From positions 21,039 through 85,038 of the forward strand of contig JAIPDI010000024.1 of assembly GCA_021737785.1 (NCBI GenBank): a stretch of 64,000 nt of DNA. Reading direction: 5' to 3'. Source of the DNA: Deltaproteobacteria bacterium. Lineage in GTDB: Bacteria; Desulfobacterota; DSM-4660; Desulfatiglandales; Desulfatiglandaceae. Shown in pieces: positions 17,320 to 25,716 of the stretch (position 1 is its first letter; each line of letters begins with the position of its first letter). A program made the position numbers and the translations under genes. The notes beneath the pieces were generated by a model that had not been told where the DNA came from, made no database searches, and was given only the letters and a program-made list of their open reading frames with translations.

Positions 17320-18840
17320 TTGCTTACACAGTTAGTTATGAAGTTTTACGATCAGTTGACAACCCCCTCATCCCCAGATACTCAACCACAGAAAACAGCC
17401 GATCCGGTTCTGCCGGAAGGCATGGACGGGGCCCCCGGGCCTGATAGCGCTTTGCGACAAAACGCGGGGAAAAGGCCTCATCCGTCCAGGCACAAACGGA
17501 CGGTAAAAACAAAATCGAAGGACCCTTCTTGGGATGTTTCCCGGTTTGATGTTCCAATTGCCGAAGGCCGGGTCCGTTTTCACGATCTGGATCTGCCGGC
17601 CGAAATCATGCATGCCATTGCCGACCAGGGATTTACATACTGCACGCCCATACAGGCGGAGATCCTGCCCCAGGCCCTGGCCGGATCGGATACCACTGGG
17701 AGGGCTCAGACCGGAACCGGCAAGACCGCGGCTTTTCTGATCGATATCTACACCCGGCTTCTCTCGAACCCGATTCAGGGCCGGCGCCGGCACGGGGTCC
17801 CGCGGGTGTTGATCCTGGCCCCCACACGGGAGCTGGTGCTACAAATCGAAAAAGACGCCCGGGATATCGGAAAATACACCGACATCCGCATTGAACCTGT
17901 CTTCGGAGGATTGGATTACGAGAAGCAAAAACGGGCCCTGGCAGAAAAAGTCGTCGATATCATGATCGCCACACCGGGTCGGTTGCTTGACTTTCAGAGA
18001 CAAAAGCGTGTGCACCTTAATGAGGTGGAAATTCTCGTCATTGACGAAGCCGACCGCATGCTCGATATGGGGTTTATCCCCGACGTGAGAAAGATCGTGC
18101 ACAGTACCCCTCCCAAAGACAGGCGGCAGACGATGTTTTTCAGCGCCACACTGACGCCCGAGGTGGAACGGTTGTCCGAACAGTGGACACGGGACCCTGT
18201 TCATGTGGAGATTGAGCCCGAACAGGTGGCCGCGGATTCGGTCAACCAGATGGTCTATATTGTTACGGCCAAAGAAAAATTCACCCTTCTCATCAATTTG
18301 GTTGTGGGACAGGACCTGCAGAGGGTGCTCGTCTTTACCAACAGAAAAGATCAAACCGTTCGTCTGGCGGACCGGCTGAAACAATACCGCATCCGCTGTG
18401 CCATCCTGTCAGGAGACGTACCCCAGAAAAAGCGAATCCAGACCCTCGATGATTTTCGCAACGGAAGGATTCGTGTCCTGGTGGCCACAGACGTAGCGGC
18501 AAGAGGACTCCATATCGAGGGCATCAGTCACGTCATCAATTTTACGCTGCCCCAGTCGCCCGAGGATTATGTGCATCGGATCGGACGCACGGGCCGTGCC
18601 GGCGCCACGGGTATTTCAGTGAGTTTTGCGTGCGAGGACGATTCTTTTTTTATCCCGGCCATAGAGGAATACCTTGGGCACCCTTTAAGTTGCGTGTATC
18701 CGGATAGCTCGCTGCTGGAAAAGATGCCGCCGCTGGTCCAGGTGTCTTCCGCCAAAAAGAGCACCGTGTTTCCATCACGTGGCCGGCGGGTAACAAGCAG
18801 GGCCGGCACACCCAACCGTCGAAAATCCCATTCCGGTTAA
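17320..18840 (+). CDS. DEAD-box ATP-dependent RNA helicase
   Basis: A 506-residue helicase of the RhlB/RhlE type. After a low-complexity basic N-terminus (about 85 residues) come the Q motif with CTPIQAEILPQ, motif I AQTGTGKT, Ia PTRELVLQ, TPGR, motif II DEAD, motif III SAT, VFTNRKD, ATDVAARGLH and motif VI HRIGRTGRAG. The start is taken as TTG because GAAAGGA lies seven bases upstream; ATG six codons later lacks a site. Its role is RNA unwinding in decay, ribosome assembly or cold adaptation; pairing with the RRM protein is suggestive. Confidence 0.95.
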   Translation: MLTQLVMKFYDQLTTPSSPDTQPQKTADPVLPEGMDGAPGPDSALRQNAGKRPHPSRHKRTVKTKSKDPSWDVSRFDVPIAEGRVRFHDLDLPAEIMHAIADQGFTYCTPIQAEILPQALAGSDTTGRAQTGTGKTAAFLIDIYTRLLSNPIQGRRRHGVPRVLILAPTRELVLQIEKDARDIGKYTDIRIEPVFGGLDYEKQKRALAEKVVDIMIATPGRLLDFQRQKRVHLNEVEILVIDEADRMLDMGFIPDVRKIVHSTPPKDRRQTMFFSATLTPEVERLSEQWTRDPVHVEIEPEQVAADSVNQMVYIVTAKEKFTLLINLVVGQDLQRVLVFTNRKDQTVRLADRLKQYRIRCAILSGDVPQKKRIQTLDDFRNGRIRVLVATDVAARGLHIEGISHVINFTLPQSPEDYVHRIGRTGRAGATGISVSFACEDDSFFIPAIEEYLGHPLSCVYPDSSLLEKMPPLVQVSSAKKSTVFPSRGRRVTSRAGTPNRRKSHSG

Positions 18841-18960
18841 CCGACCGCCTCCGGAAGATTCGACCAGTACCCCTTGAGTCTTGCATCGCCGGATAAATCG
18901 ACCTCCGTGTCTTAGTGTCTCCGTGTGAGACTTTTCTTGGCTCCGGCGTATCCGGGTTTG

Positions 18961-19084
18961 GAATCTTTGGCACCACCTTCCCTGCACCCTGCGGAGACGT
19001 GGGTGCCTTACCGATAAGCGCTCGGAAAATTTCCGGGATTTGCACCAATACATTTTTGGTTGCGGCCGTCAGGCCGCCTTGGGG
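18961..19084 (-). repeat. Dispersed 125-bp repeat, copy C (inverted)
   Basis: The reverse complement matches copies A and B through the whole element, including GGCGGCCTGACGGCCGCAAC, TATTGGTGCAAATCCCGG, GCGCTTA and CTCCGCAGGGTGCAG. The stem GCGGCC-TGAC-GGCCGC is perfect here. Its end at 19084 lies only about 10-20 bases before the next gene start, so the element may supply part of that gene's leader. Confidence 0.75.
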
Positions 19085-19106
19085 TAAGGGACCAGTGAAA
19101 ACATCC

Positions 19107-19760
19107 ATGAGAGCAAAACCGGAAATAGAGACATGTCCGGCCTCTGACAAAAAGAACGAGATTCTGGAATACGGCGTGCGCGCCTTTCGCCCGCGGCACC
19201 ATAAAATCAGGGAACTCAAACGGACGCACGCCGCGTCGTGTCACGGCTTCAGACTCTGGCCCTCAAGTTGGCTGTTAATGGATTTCCTAAATGGTCAAGG
19301 ATTGCGCAAAGGTGCCCGAGTCATGGAATTGGGGTGCGGCTGGGGATTGGCCGGCATCTTCTGTGCAAAAAATCGTGGTGCAAAGGTCACCAGCGTTGAC
19401 ATCGATTCAGAGGTCTTTCCATATCTGCGGGTACACACCCAGATCAACCATGTGAATGTCTCAACCATGCATCTGGGATTCGACGATCTGATAAGTAAAC
19501 ATCTGAAGGGGATTGACGTCATGATCGGTGCGGACATCTGCTTTTTGGATTCATTGGCTGATTCTCTAAGAAAGCTCATATGCCGTGCCCTGGGGGAAGG
19601 CGTTCAATTTGTGGCCATTGCTGATCCGGGAAGAACGAGTTTTGAAAGACTCGGCAGGCATTTCGCTCGGGAAATGAGCGGGGAAGTTGGGTGCCGTTCG
19701 GTACAGAGGCCCTTTCCGATTGAAGGTCGGATTCTCAGGATAGGCGCCCTGTCCCATTAG
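19107..19760 (+). CDS. SAM-dependent methyltransferase, Methyltransf_16-like (protein lysine type)
   Basis: A 217-residue class I methyltransferase. It has GFRLWPSSWLLMDFL before motif I, then VMELGCGWGLAGIFCA, motif II VTSVDID and MIGADICFLDSLADSL. This order (a W-P-S/A-S segment before motif I and a D-x-x-F/Y post motif) is like the METTL/Methyltransf_16 protein lysine methyltransferases, a group that includes EtfB methylases, but the substrate is not shown. An in-frame GTG at 19095 with AAGGG just upstream is an alternative start. Confidence 0.7.
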   Translation: MRAKPEIETCPASDKKNEILEYGVRAFRPRHHKIRELKRTHAASCHGFRLWPSSWLLMDFLNGQGLRKGARVMELGCGWGLAGIFCAKNRGAKVTSVDIDSEVFPYLRVHTQINHVNVSTMHLGFDDLISKHLKGIDVMIGADICFLDSLADSLRKLICRALGEGVQFVAIADPGRTSFERLGRHFAREMSGEVGCRSVQRPFPIEGRILRIGALSH

Positions 19761-19820
19761 TCGTGCAGGGGTACGTGCCCGGGGTCTTGTGCCATATTTT
19801 CAGAAGTCTTGAGTGTTATC

Positions 19821-21158
19821 CTATTTCAGATAAGAGAGGGCATCCGGGAGAGGACTATCCTTTCCGTTCCGGGTCTCTCCGTAGTTGTGCTCGGCCAGGA
19901 GTTTTAGATCATTCAAGGCCTGCCTGTCCCCTCGAAACCGAACCCTGTCCAGCCGCTTGGTCACAATATAGCCCCCCGCGCTGAGCATCTGCAACACGCT
20001 GCCGGCATCGAATACCTGGTCTTCCACAAGCATCTTTACATCAGAGCCGTAGTGCTGGACAACCTTGGCCACCCGAGTGGATGGACGGGCATGAAATCCT
20101 ATCTCAGGTATGGGGAGTTCATAGGTTATGATATCAACCAGGCGATTCAATATGGAATCGGCAAGCCCTCTCCCCGTATGAAAGAGTCGAACAAGATAGT
20201 AAAGGCTGAACCCAACGGCCTCTTCCAGGAGACGTGAAGACGGAACCATATCCTGCAACCTTTCAACAACCGGTGATGATGGAACGAGGAGATGTCTTTC
20301 AAAATAGTGGACTGAAATGGTCGCTATCTTGAAGAGATTCAGTTGAACCCGGAAAATCTCACGCAGTCCTTTCAACTCCGGGATGTCACCGCCGATCCGG
20401 GTATGTTCGATATGGGTGTCATACCAGGATTGAAAATTATGTAGGCGGGTTCCCAGACGCCTCAACTTTCCTTCGTTGACGCCGGAGGGAATCCTTGAAG
20501 CCAGATTGTCGTCCCCCGGTCGTATGACTTCTTCCAGAGAAAGGGCTTCCCCCGCAAGGTCTGAAAAGCCATGCACAAGCTTTTTTACCACATGCGCCTT
20601 ATCCGAGCCATCTGATTCTTCTATGGTGTGAGGAAGGATGATTTCATTGTGCATTTTGACGGCGTAACTGCGAAGCGGCCTCTCTTTGGGGACGGCGAGG
20701 TCCAGTCTCCGGGCCTCTGCCTGCAATTCCCCAAAAGTACGGATAATGATCTCCACAAAGAAACGCGCCGCTGATTCCGCCCTTTCCATAAATTCCCGAT
20801 CCTCTCGGGGAAAGAGACGCTCCGGATGAGAATTTTTTTTGATCTCCTCCAACAGGAAAGCGGCCTTGCCGAAATTTTTTGCGGTAGCTGTGATTTCCCG
20901 GAAATAGATCCAGTTTCTGTTATTCCGTGCCCTGTAACGGTCCAGAAAATGCTCCACATCCGAGGAATGCTTGATGACGTTGGCCAGGAATTCCATGTCC
21001 AGGAGTTTGTTCCTATCCAGCTTGAGAGCGTCTTCCACGTAATTTGAAAGGGAAAGAAACGGCCCGGCAAAGGGCGCCAGAATCCGTCCGAATTCGTCTT
21101 CGGAGATAATCTCCTGGTCCTCTTTTGAATCAAACAGCGTCAAGAAATCAGTCGTCAT
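19821..21158 (-). CDS. Large helical protein with C-terminal HPr domain
   Basis: A 445-residue protein. Residues 1 to about 345 are predicted mainly helical with no recognised family. Residues from about 350 form an HPr fold: GFHARPSTRVAKVV has the phosphoacceptor His near residue 356, and DAGSVLQMLSAGG corresponds to the HPr regulatory-Ser region (Ser near 387), ending in a typical DALNDL-like helix. HPr normally carries phosphate from PTS enzyme I. No enzyme I or other PTS component is in the window. It is probably a regulator reading PTS state; that is inference. Confidence 0.75.
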   Translation of the reverse strand: MTTDFLTLFDSKEDQEIISEDEFGRILAPFAGPFLSLSNYVEDALKLDRNKLLDMEFLANVIKHSSDVEHFLDRYRARNNRNWIYFREITATAKNFGKAAFLLEEIKKNSHPERLFPREDREFMERAESAARFFVEIIIRTFGELQAEARRLDLAVPKERPLRSYAVKMHNEIILPHTIEESDGSDKAHVVKKLVHGFSDLAGEALSLEEVIRPGDDNLASRIPSGVNEGKLRRLGTRLHNFQSWYDTHIEHTRIGGDIPELKGLREIFRVQLNLFKIATISVHYFERHLLVPSSPVVERLQDMVPSSRLLEEAVGFSLYYLVRLFHTGRGLADSILNRLVDIITYELPIPEIGFHARPSTRVAKVVQHYGSDVKMLVEDQVFDAGSVLQMLSAGGYIVTKRLDRVRFRGDRQALNDLKLLAEHNYGETRNGKDSPLPDALSYLK

Positions 21159-21289
21159 GCATACACCTTCAAACCAGAAATCCCATTTCTCTTTTCACCT
21201 GTAACAAAAAAATATCCTGCTACATTACCACGAAAATGCGGTTTTGACCACGAATCATACGAATGGGCCGAATCGGCAAAAGGCCTGTT
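21159..21289. other. Gap between the HPr-domain gene and the cytochrome b unit
   Basis: No gene or clear terminator was seen. The segment GTTTTGACCACGAATCATACGAATG resembles the boilerplate intergenic words found elsewhere in this genome. Confidence 0.3.
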
Positions 21290-21418
21290 TCACACGTGAG
21301 CAAGGCTTTCCAGCCCGGGCATTCGCGGCAACATCCCATTCTCACAGGCGATCCCATAAAGGGTGGTCACCACCAATTCCGTAAGATACTCGAGGATGGG
21401 GCCCGGACCGGCTTTCAT
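21290..21418 (-). CDS. Possible 42-residue protein behind cytochrome b
   Basis: A short frame starts 14 bases after the cytochrome b stop, with a G-rich TTGGGGGC just upstream of its ATG. It reads MKAGPGPILEYLTELV and continues to GLESLAHV. There is no membrane segment and no recognised family. Position and coding-like composition argue for it; size argues caution. It could equally be the decayed end of a longer gene. Confidence 0.3.
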   Translation of the reverse strand: MKAGPGPILEYLTELVVTTLYGIACENGMLPRMPGLESLAHV

Positions 21419-21432
21419 GCCCCCAAAAAGCT

Positions 21433-22365
21433 TCACGGTCCCCAGATGGCGGCCCTGAGCGTTAGGAGGCCGTAGAGACAGGCCAGAATCATGAGGAGAC
21501 CGTAAAGGCTCTTTTCTCCCATTTGCACAGCGCCCTTCTTGAAAGAGAGCGCCCTGAGGACATTTCCTGTGGCAGGAAGCAGGAGGACACCTCCGATGAA
21601 AAGTCCGGGAATGACCAGACCGGCCACCAGCGGAGGGAGAAATTTCAGGAGCGTCTGAATTCCCAGGAAAAACCAGGGGCCTTCCACCATGGCCATTGAC
21701 GCCTCGGGAGGAATATCCATACCCGGTTTTACCAACAGGGCGTACAGGAAAAGCCCGATGCCCCCGCTGAGCATGAATCTCCGGTTCGGGAGCCATTCAC
21801 GAATATGCCCTCTCATCAGGTAGAGAACCAAAAGGGGAAGCAAAAAACAGTGATAGAGATAGGGGAGAAAGAAAAAACTCTCACCGGGCACGATGAAGAG
21901 CGCTGCGACGGCCCTCCCCGCTATGGGAAGGGTTTCAAGGATGTTCATGAAAATGGCCCCTGCGAACCGTCCTTCCTGATCCCCTTTGAGGATAAAACCG
22001 GTGAAAAGGGTGTAAAAACAGAGGGCAAGAGAGACCACGAGAGCGAGCCATTCTCTAAGTGCGTACATCGAATAGCGCTTTCGAACAAAATGATCCACGG
22101 TGTGGAGCAACATGAGGATGACAAATACCTGACCGGCCCCGTAATGAAGTTGCCTGAAAAACCACCCATAGGGGACCAGAGAGGTGATCTCTTCCACATT
22201 CTGGAAGACGTTCCCGATAGGACGGTAGTAAAACATCAGGACCATTCCGGAGGCAAGGCAGAGGATCAGGGCCGAAAGCCCCAGGCGGGGAAGATAAATA
22301 GATATCCTGTTGATAATTCTGCCGGGGGATGACACACTGAATCCTCTATCCAATTTCCAGGACAA
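21433..22365 (-). CDS. Cytochrome b of a Rieske/cytochrome b complex
   Basis: A 310-residue membrane protein, b6-like in its N-terminal half. Two helices each carry a His pair spaced for two b hemes: QLHYGAGQVFVILMLLH and then the segment LYHCFLLPLLVLYLMRGH. Further hydrophobic segments run to the C-terminus. It overlaps the Rieske gene upstream by 20 bases. Together they would oxidise menaquinol and pass electrons to a periplasmic acceptor. No cytochrome c gene adjoins them, so the acceptor is unknown. Confidence 0.88.
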   Translation of the reverse strand: MSWKLDRGFSVSSPGRIINRISIYLPRLGLSALILCLASGMVLMFYYRPIGNVFQNVEEITSLVPYGWFFRQLHYGAGQVFVILMLLHTVDHFVRKRYSMYALREWLALVVSLALCFYTLFTGFILKGDQEGRFAGAIFMNILETLPIAGRAVAALFIVPGESFFFLPYLYHCFLLPLLVLYLMRGHIREWLPNRRFMLSGGIGLFLYALLVKPGMDIPPEASMAMVEGPWFFLGIQTLLKFLPPLVAGLVIPGLFIGGVLLLPATGNVLRALSFKKGAVQMGEKSLYGLLMILACLYGLLTLRAAIWGP

Positions 22366-22753
22366 CCTCTATGTCCCCACTGGCGGTCCTTGTCAGGGGG
22401 ACCCTGTGTAGGTCTTTTCGTGCAGGGCCTGCGACCCGGTTGCCCGACACGGTGAAAACGCTCCCGTGACAGGGACATACGAATCTGCGGGAGACCGCAT
22501 CGTAGTTGAGGGTGCATCCCAGATGGGTGCATCGGGCGGAGAGGGCAACCGTCTCATCCGGCTGCCGGATGAGATAGACCCCCTCTTTGAAGTTCACAGA
22601 CCCAGCCTGATCATCCGGATGAAAGACAATCCTCTTTTTTGTGGTCTTCCTGAAGGTCATAAATGAGAAGGCAGGATAGGCCAGGAGCGATCCGCCCAGG
22701 AGGGAAACCGCCCATTGCAGACTCTTCTTGATGAACCCTCTTCTTTTGATCAT
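22346..22753 (-). CDS. Rieske [2Fe-2S] protein
   Basis: A 135-residue Rieske protein. The N-terminus MIKRRGFIKKSL is a twin-arginine-type leader followed by a single hydrophobic anchor. The cluster ligands are CTHLGC and CPCHGS, spaced as usual, near residues 75 and 93. It is the first gene of a two-gene unit with cytochrome b, which starts inside its last codons. Confidence 0.93.
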   Translation of the reverse strand: MIKRRGFIKKSLQWAVSLLGGSLLAYPAFSFMTFRKTTKKRIVFHPDDQAGSVNFKEGVYLIRQPDETVALSARCTHLGCTLNYDAVSRRFVCPCHGSVFTVSGNRVAGPARKDLHRVPLTRTASGDIEVVLEIG

Positions 22754-22877
22754 TTTCCCTCACATCCCCCGCCCGGTCCATTTTCCCTTGAATTTATGCA
22801 AAAAATAGACAAAAATCAACTCTTCTATGGGCTGCAACGCAGAAGAGAACATCCCATTGCACAAATGCCTCAATTAT

Positions 22878-23002
22878 CCCAAGGCGGCCTAACAGCCGCA
22901 ACCAAAAGGGTATGGGTGCAAATCCCGGCAATTTTTGAGCGCTTACCCATATGGCGCCAACTTCTCCGCAGGGTGCAGAGAAGTTACAACCAAAGATTCT
23001 AT
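22878..23002 (+). repeat. Dispersed 125-bp repeat, copy B
   Basis: Nearly co-linear with copy A across about 125 bases. The right half contains a perfect inverted repeat ACTTCTC...GAGAAGT around CGCAGGGTGCA. It ends about 80 bases before a small plus-strand gene. Confidence 0.78.
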
Positions 23003-23081
23003 AGTGCCTGGCGTCTTCCTTCTTTGAAGACCACCGGCAGCATAAAGACGTCCCCCCGTCAATACCTCTGGGAGAAATCCT

Positions 23082-23426
23082 ATGCTTGAGATCAGCGCTA
23101 CCATGAACTCCGCAGTGGAAGAGATCTTTGCGTTCAAGACCTGCTGCGGCGCACGGGCTTTTGATCAGAACCTGGAGATTCTTATCAAAAACCGGGGGAT
23201 CCGTCCGGTAATGGTCCCCAGTTACTGTGACCTCCACGGAAGTCGTGGGACATGCCGGATCACCACGCTTGTGCCAAACGGCGATCAGCAAATCCGGCCG
23301 GGAGAGGTCAAGGCCTTCTACTGCATGATGGACGAGGTCCTCTGGAAGGAGGCAAGGGAACTGGTCTTGTACGACAGGGATGCCAACGCCTACGCTTTGC
23401 CATTGAATGAGGAGGACCGGGATTAG
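23082..23426 (+). CDS. Small cysteine-containing protein of unknown function
   Basis: A 114-residue soluble protein with five cysteines: a vicinal pair in FKTCCGARAF, then SYCDLHGSRGTCRI and FYCMMDEVLW. GGGAGA lies seven bases upstream of the ATG. Its acidic, evenly coding-like composition supports expression. The cysteines could bind a metal or form disulfides, but no family was recognised. Confidence 0.55.
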   Translation: MLEISATMNSAVEEIFAFKTCCGARAFDQNLEILIKNRGIRPVMVPSYCDLHGSRGTCRITTLVPNGDQQIRPGEVKAFYCMMDEVLWKEARELVLYDRDANAYALPLNEEDRD

Positions 23427-23590
23427 AGCCCCCGGATGCGGGTGTAGTGGGGTTCTTGGGTTACCCGGGGTATTGAGTTTATCGGGTTCACGCTTCAAGC
23501 GTAAGGCATCCGAAATCCGGTAATCGCATCTCCGCAATTCCGATAAGGATGGTATTTTCCACCAACAATCACGGAGAGGAGGAACATCTA

Positions 23591-24733
23591 TTGGAAATAA
23601 TTAAATATACAGAGGAACACCGGATTTTCAGGGAGGCGGTCAGGCGGTTTTTTGCCAAAGAGGTCATCCCCTATACCGACGAATGGGAAGAGGCCGGAAG
23701 GGTCCCCAAAAGCGTGTGGCGGAAGATGGGGGAGCAGGGGTTTCTCTGTATGGATGTGCCCGAGGAGTATGGCGGACTGGGGGCTGATTTTCTTTATTCG
23801 GTCATCCTGACCGAGGAATTGGGGAAAACGGGCAACACCGGATTGGCCGCGCCGCTTCACAGCGATATTGTGGTCCCCTACATCACCTCATTCGGCTCCG
23901 AAGAACTCAAGAAAAAATACCTTCCCGGATGCGTTTCCGGAGAGCTGATCACTGCCGTGGCCATGACCGAACCCAACACCGGAAGCGATCTGGCAGCCAT
24001 CCGGACCACTGCCGTGGAAGATGGGGATGGAATCGTGATCAACGGCCAGAAGACCTTTATCAGCAATGGGCTGAATTGCGGGCTGGTGGTCCTGGCGGCC
24101 AGAGATCCAACGATCGAAAATCCCTATCAGGCCATTGATCTCTATCTGGTGGAGGAAGGCACCCCGGGGTTTGAAAAGGGAAAAAAGATTAAGAAAGTGG
24201 GATGGCACAGCCAGGACACGGCCGAACTTTTCTTCAGCGACTGTCGCATCCCCGGGACACACCGTCTGGGAAATAAGGGCGGCGGTTTCATGATACTGAT
24301 GGAAAAGCTCCAGCAGGAGCGGCTCATGTGCTGTATTATCGCGGTCACCGCTGCCGAACGCATGCTGGAAATGACCATCCAATACTGCAAGGAGAGGAGC
24401 GCCTTCGGCCGCCCTATTTCAAAATTTCAGAATACCCAGTTCAAGATCGTTGAGATGGCCACCGAGATCCGGCTGGGCCGGACATTTGTGGACAAGCTGA
24501 TCGTGGATCACATGGAAGGGGCCAATGTGGTGGTCAATGTATCCATGGCCAAATACTGGACCTCTGAAATGGCCATGCGTGTGGCCGACGGGTGTGTCCA
24601 GCTCCACGGGGGCTACGGATACTGTGAGGAATATCCGATCGCCCGGGCCTGGAGAGATGCCCGGGTGCTCTCCATCTTTGCCGGGACCAGCGAGATCATG
24701 AAGGGCATCGCCGCTAAATTCATGGGACTCTGA
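23591..24733 (+). CDS. Acyl-CoA dehydrogenase (long-chain/isovaleryl type)
   Basis: A 380-residue flavoprotein. AMTEPNTGSDLAAIRT is the FAD/substrate signature. The C-terminal motif is IFAGTSEIMKG, lacking the YEGT Glu; instead QQERLMCC carries the Glu used as base in long-chain and isovaleryl-CoA dehydrogenases. So it belongs to a different branch from the dehydrogenase at 5923. The start is taken as TTG because GGAGGAA lies eight bases upstream; an ATG 14 codons earlier is the alternative. It precedes a LUD gene by 68 bases. Confidence 0.9.
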   Translation: MEIIKYTEEHRIFREAVRRFFAKEVIPYTDEWEEAGRVPKSVWRKMGEQGFLCMDVPEEYGGLGADFLYSVILTEELGKTGNTGLAAPLHSDIVVPYITSFGSEELKKKYLPGCVSGELITAVAMTEPNTGSDLAAIRTTAVEDGDGIVINGQKTFISNGLNCGLVVLAARDPTIENPYQAIDLYLVEEGTPGFEKGKKIKKVGWHSQDTAELFFSDCRIPGTHRLGNKGGGFMILMEKLQQERLMCCIIAVTAAERMLEMTIQYCKERSAFGRPISKFQNTQFKIVEMATEIRLGRTFVDKLIVDHMEGANVVVNVSMAKYWTSEMAMRVADGCVQLHGGYGYCEEYPIARAWRDARVLSIFAGTSEIMKGIAAKFMGL

Positions 24734-24801
24734 GGAAGGGTGATTGGCAAGTGCCAATTGCGCTCGGGCAATATTATTCTATTTGGAAGGGAGGAAACAG
24801 C

Positions 24802-25455
24802 ATGGAGCATCCGATTGATCATTACTGGCAGCTTCGTTTGACAGCCCTCAAGGAGGCATTGGAAAACAATAATTTCGAGGTGTTCATCGCAGACAATGCC
24901 GTTGATGCAGGCCATCTGGTCTTGGAAAAGATCCTTCCCAAAATAAGCCCCCGCCGTATCTCATGGGGAGGGTCCATGACCTTTATCGCCACCGGCCTCT
25001 ATGACGCGCTGAAGGGGATGCCGAACCTGGAGGTCCTGGACACCTTCAACAAGTCCCTGACCCCGGAGGATGCCCTGGAGCTGCGAAGGCAGTCCCTCTT
25101 GACAGATCTCTTCATCACCGGAACCAATGCCGTAACAGAGACAGGGGAGCTGGTCAACCTGGATATGACCGGCAACCGTGTGGCCGCGATCACCTTCGGC
25201 CCCAGACATGTGGTAATCCTGGTCGGCAGGAACAAAATCGCTTCCGATCTGGAGGCGGCGATGGTACGGATCAAGGAATATGCCGCACCTGCCAATGCCA
25301 TGCGGTTGGATAAGAAGGCGCCTTGCGTAAAAACATCTATTTGCGAGGAATGCAAATCCCCGGACCGCATTTGCAACACCTGGACCATTACCCAGAAGTC
25401 CTTCCCCAAAGGGAGGGTCAAGATCGTCTTGATCAATGAAAGCCTGGGACTCTGA
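24802..25455 (+). CDS. LUD domain protein (LutC/YkgG-like)
   Basis: A 217-residue LUD (DUF162) protein. Diagnostic segments are SWGGSMTF near residue 55, GTNAVTETGELVNLD near 108 and FGPRHVVILVGRNKI near 135. A C-terminal cysteine group (CVKTSICEECKSPDRIC) is common in the stand-alone anaerobe type and may hold a cluster. GGAGG precedes the ATG. Relatives take part in lactate oxidation, but here the neighbour is an acyl-CoA dehydrogenase and the role is unclear. Confidence 0.8.
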   Translation: MEHPIDHYWQLRLTALKEALENNNFEVFIADNAVDAGHLVLEKILPKISPRRISWGGSMTFIATGLYDALKGMPNLEVLDTFNKSLTPEDALELRRQSLLTDLFITGTNAVTETGELVNLDMTGNRVAAITFGPRHVVILVGRNKIASDLEAAMVRIKEYAAPANAMRLDKKAPCVKTSICEECKSPDRICNTWTITQKSFPKGRVKIVLINESLGL

Positions 25456-25716
25456 TACACGGCGTTGACGACTCATTTGACGGCAGGCTGCAGCCAGAGG
25501 CGCCTGCCAGCATATTCAGGTTGACCTCGCCGGTTTCAAGATGTATATGAGTGGGCAAGGTTCAGCGTGTAAGAAAGGGCCATGTCCCACTCCGTCAATG
25601 ATCCCTAAAGGGAGATCCGCGGGTGAATCACGATTGCAGGATCCACTGCCTCAGGGGATATCGGCACACGCGCCTGAGGTTCGATACAGCAACCACAAAT
25701 AGAGGGAGGAAACGCA

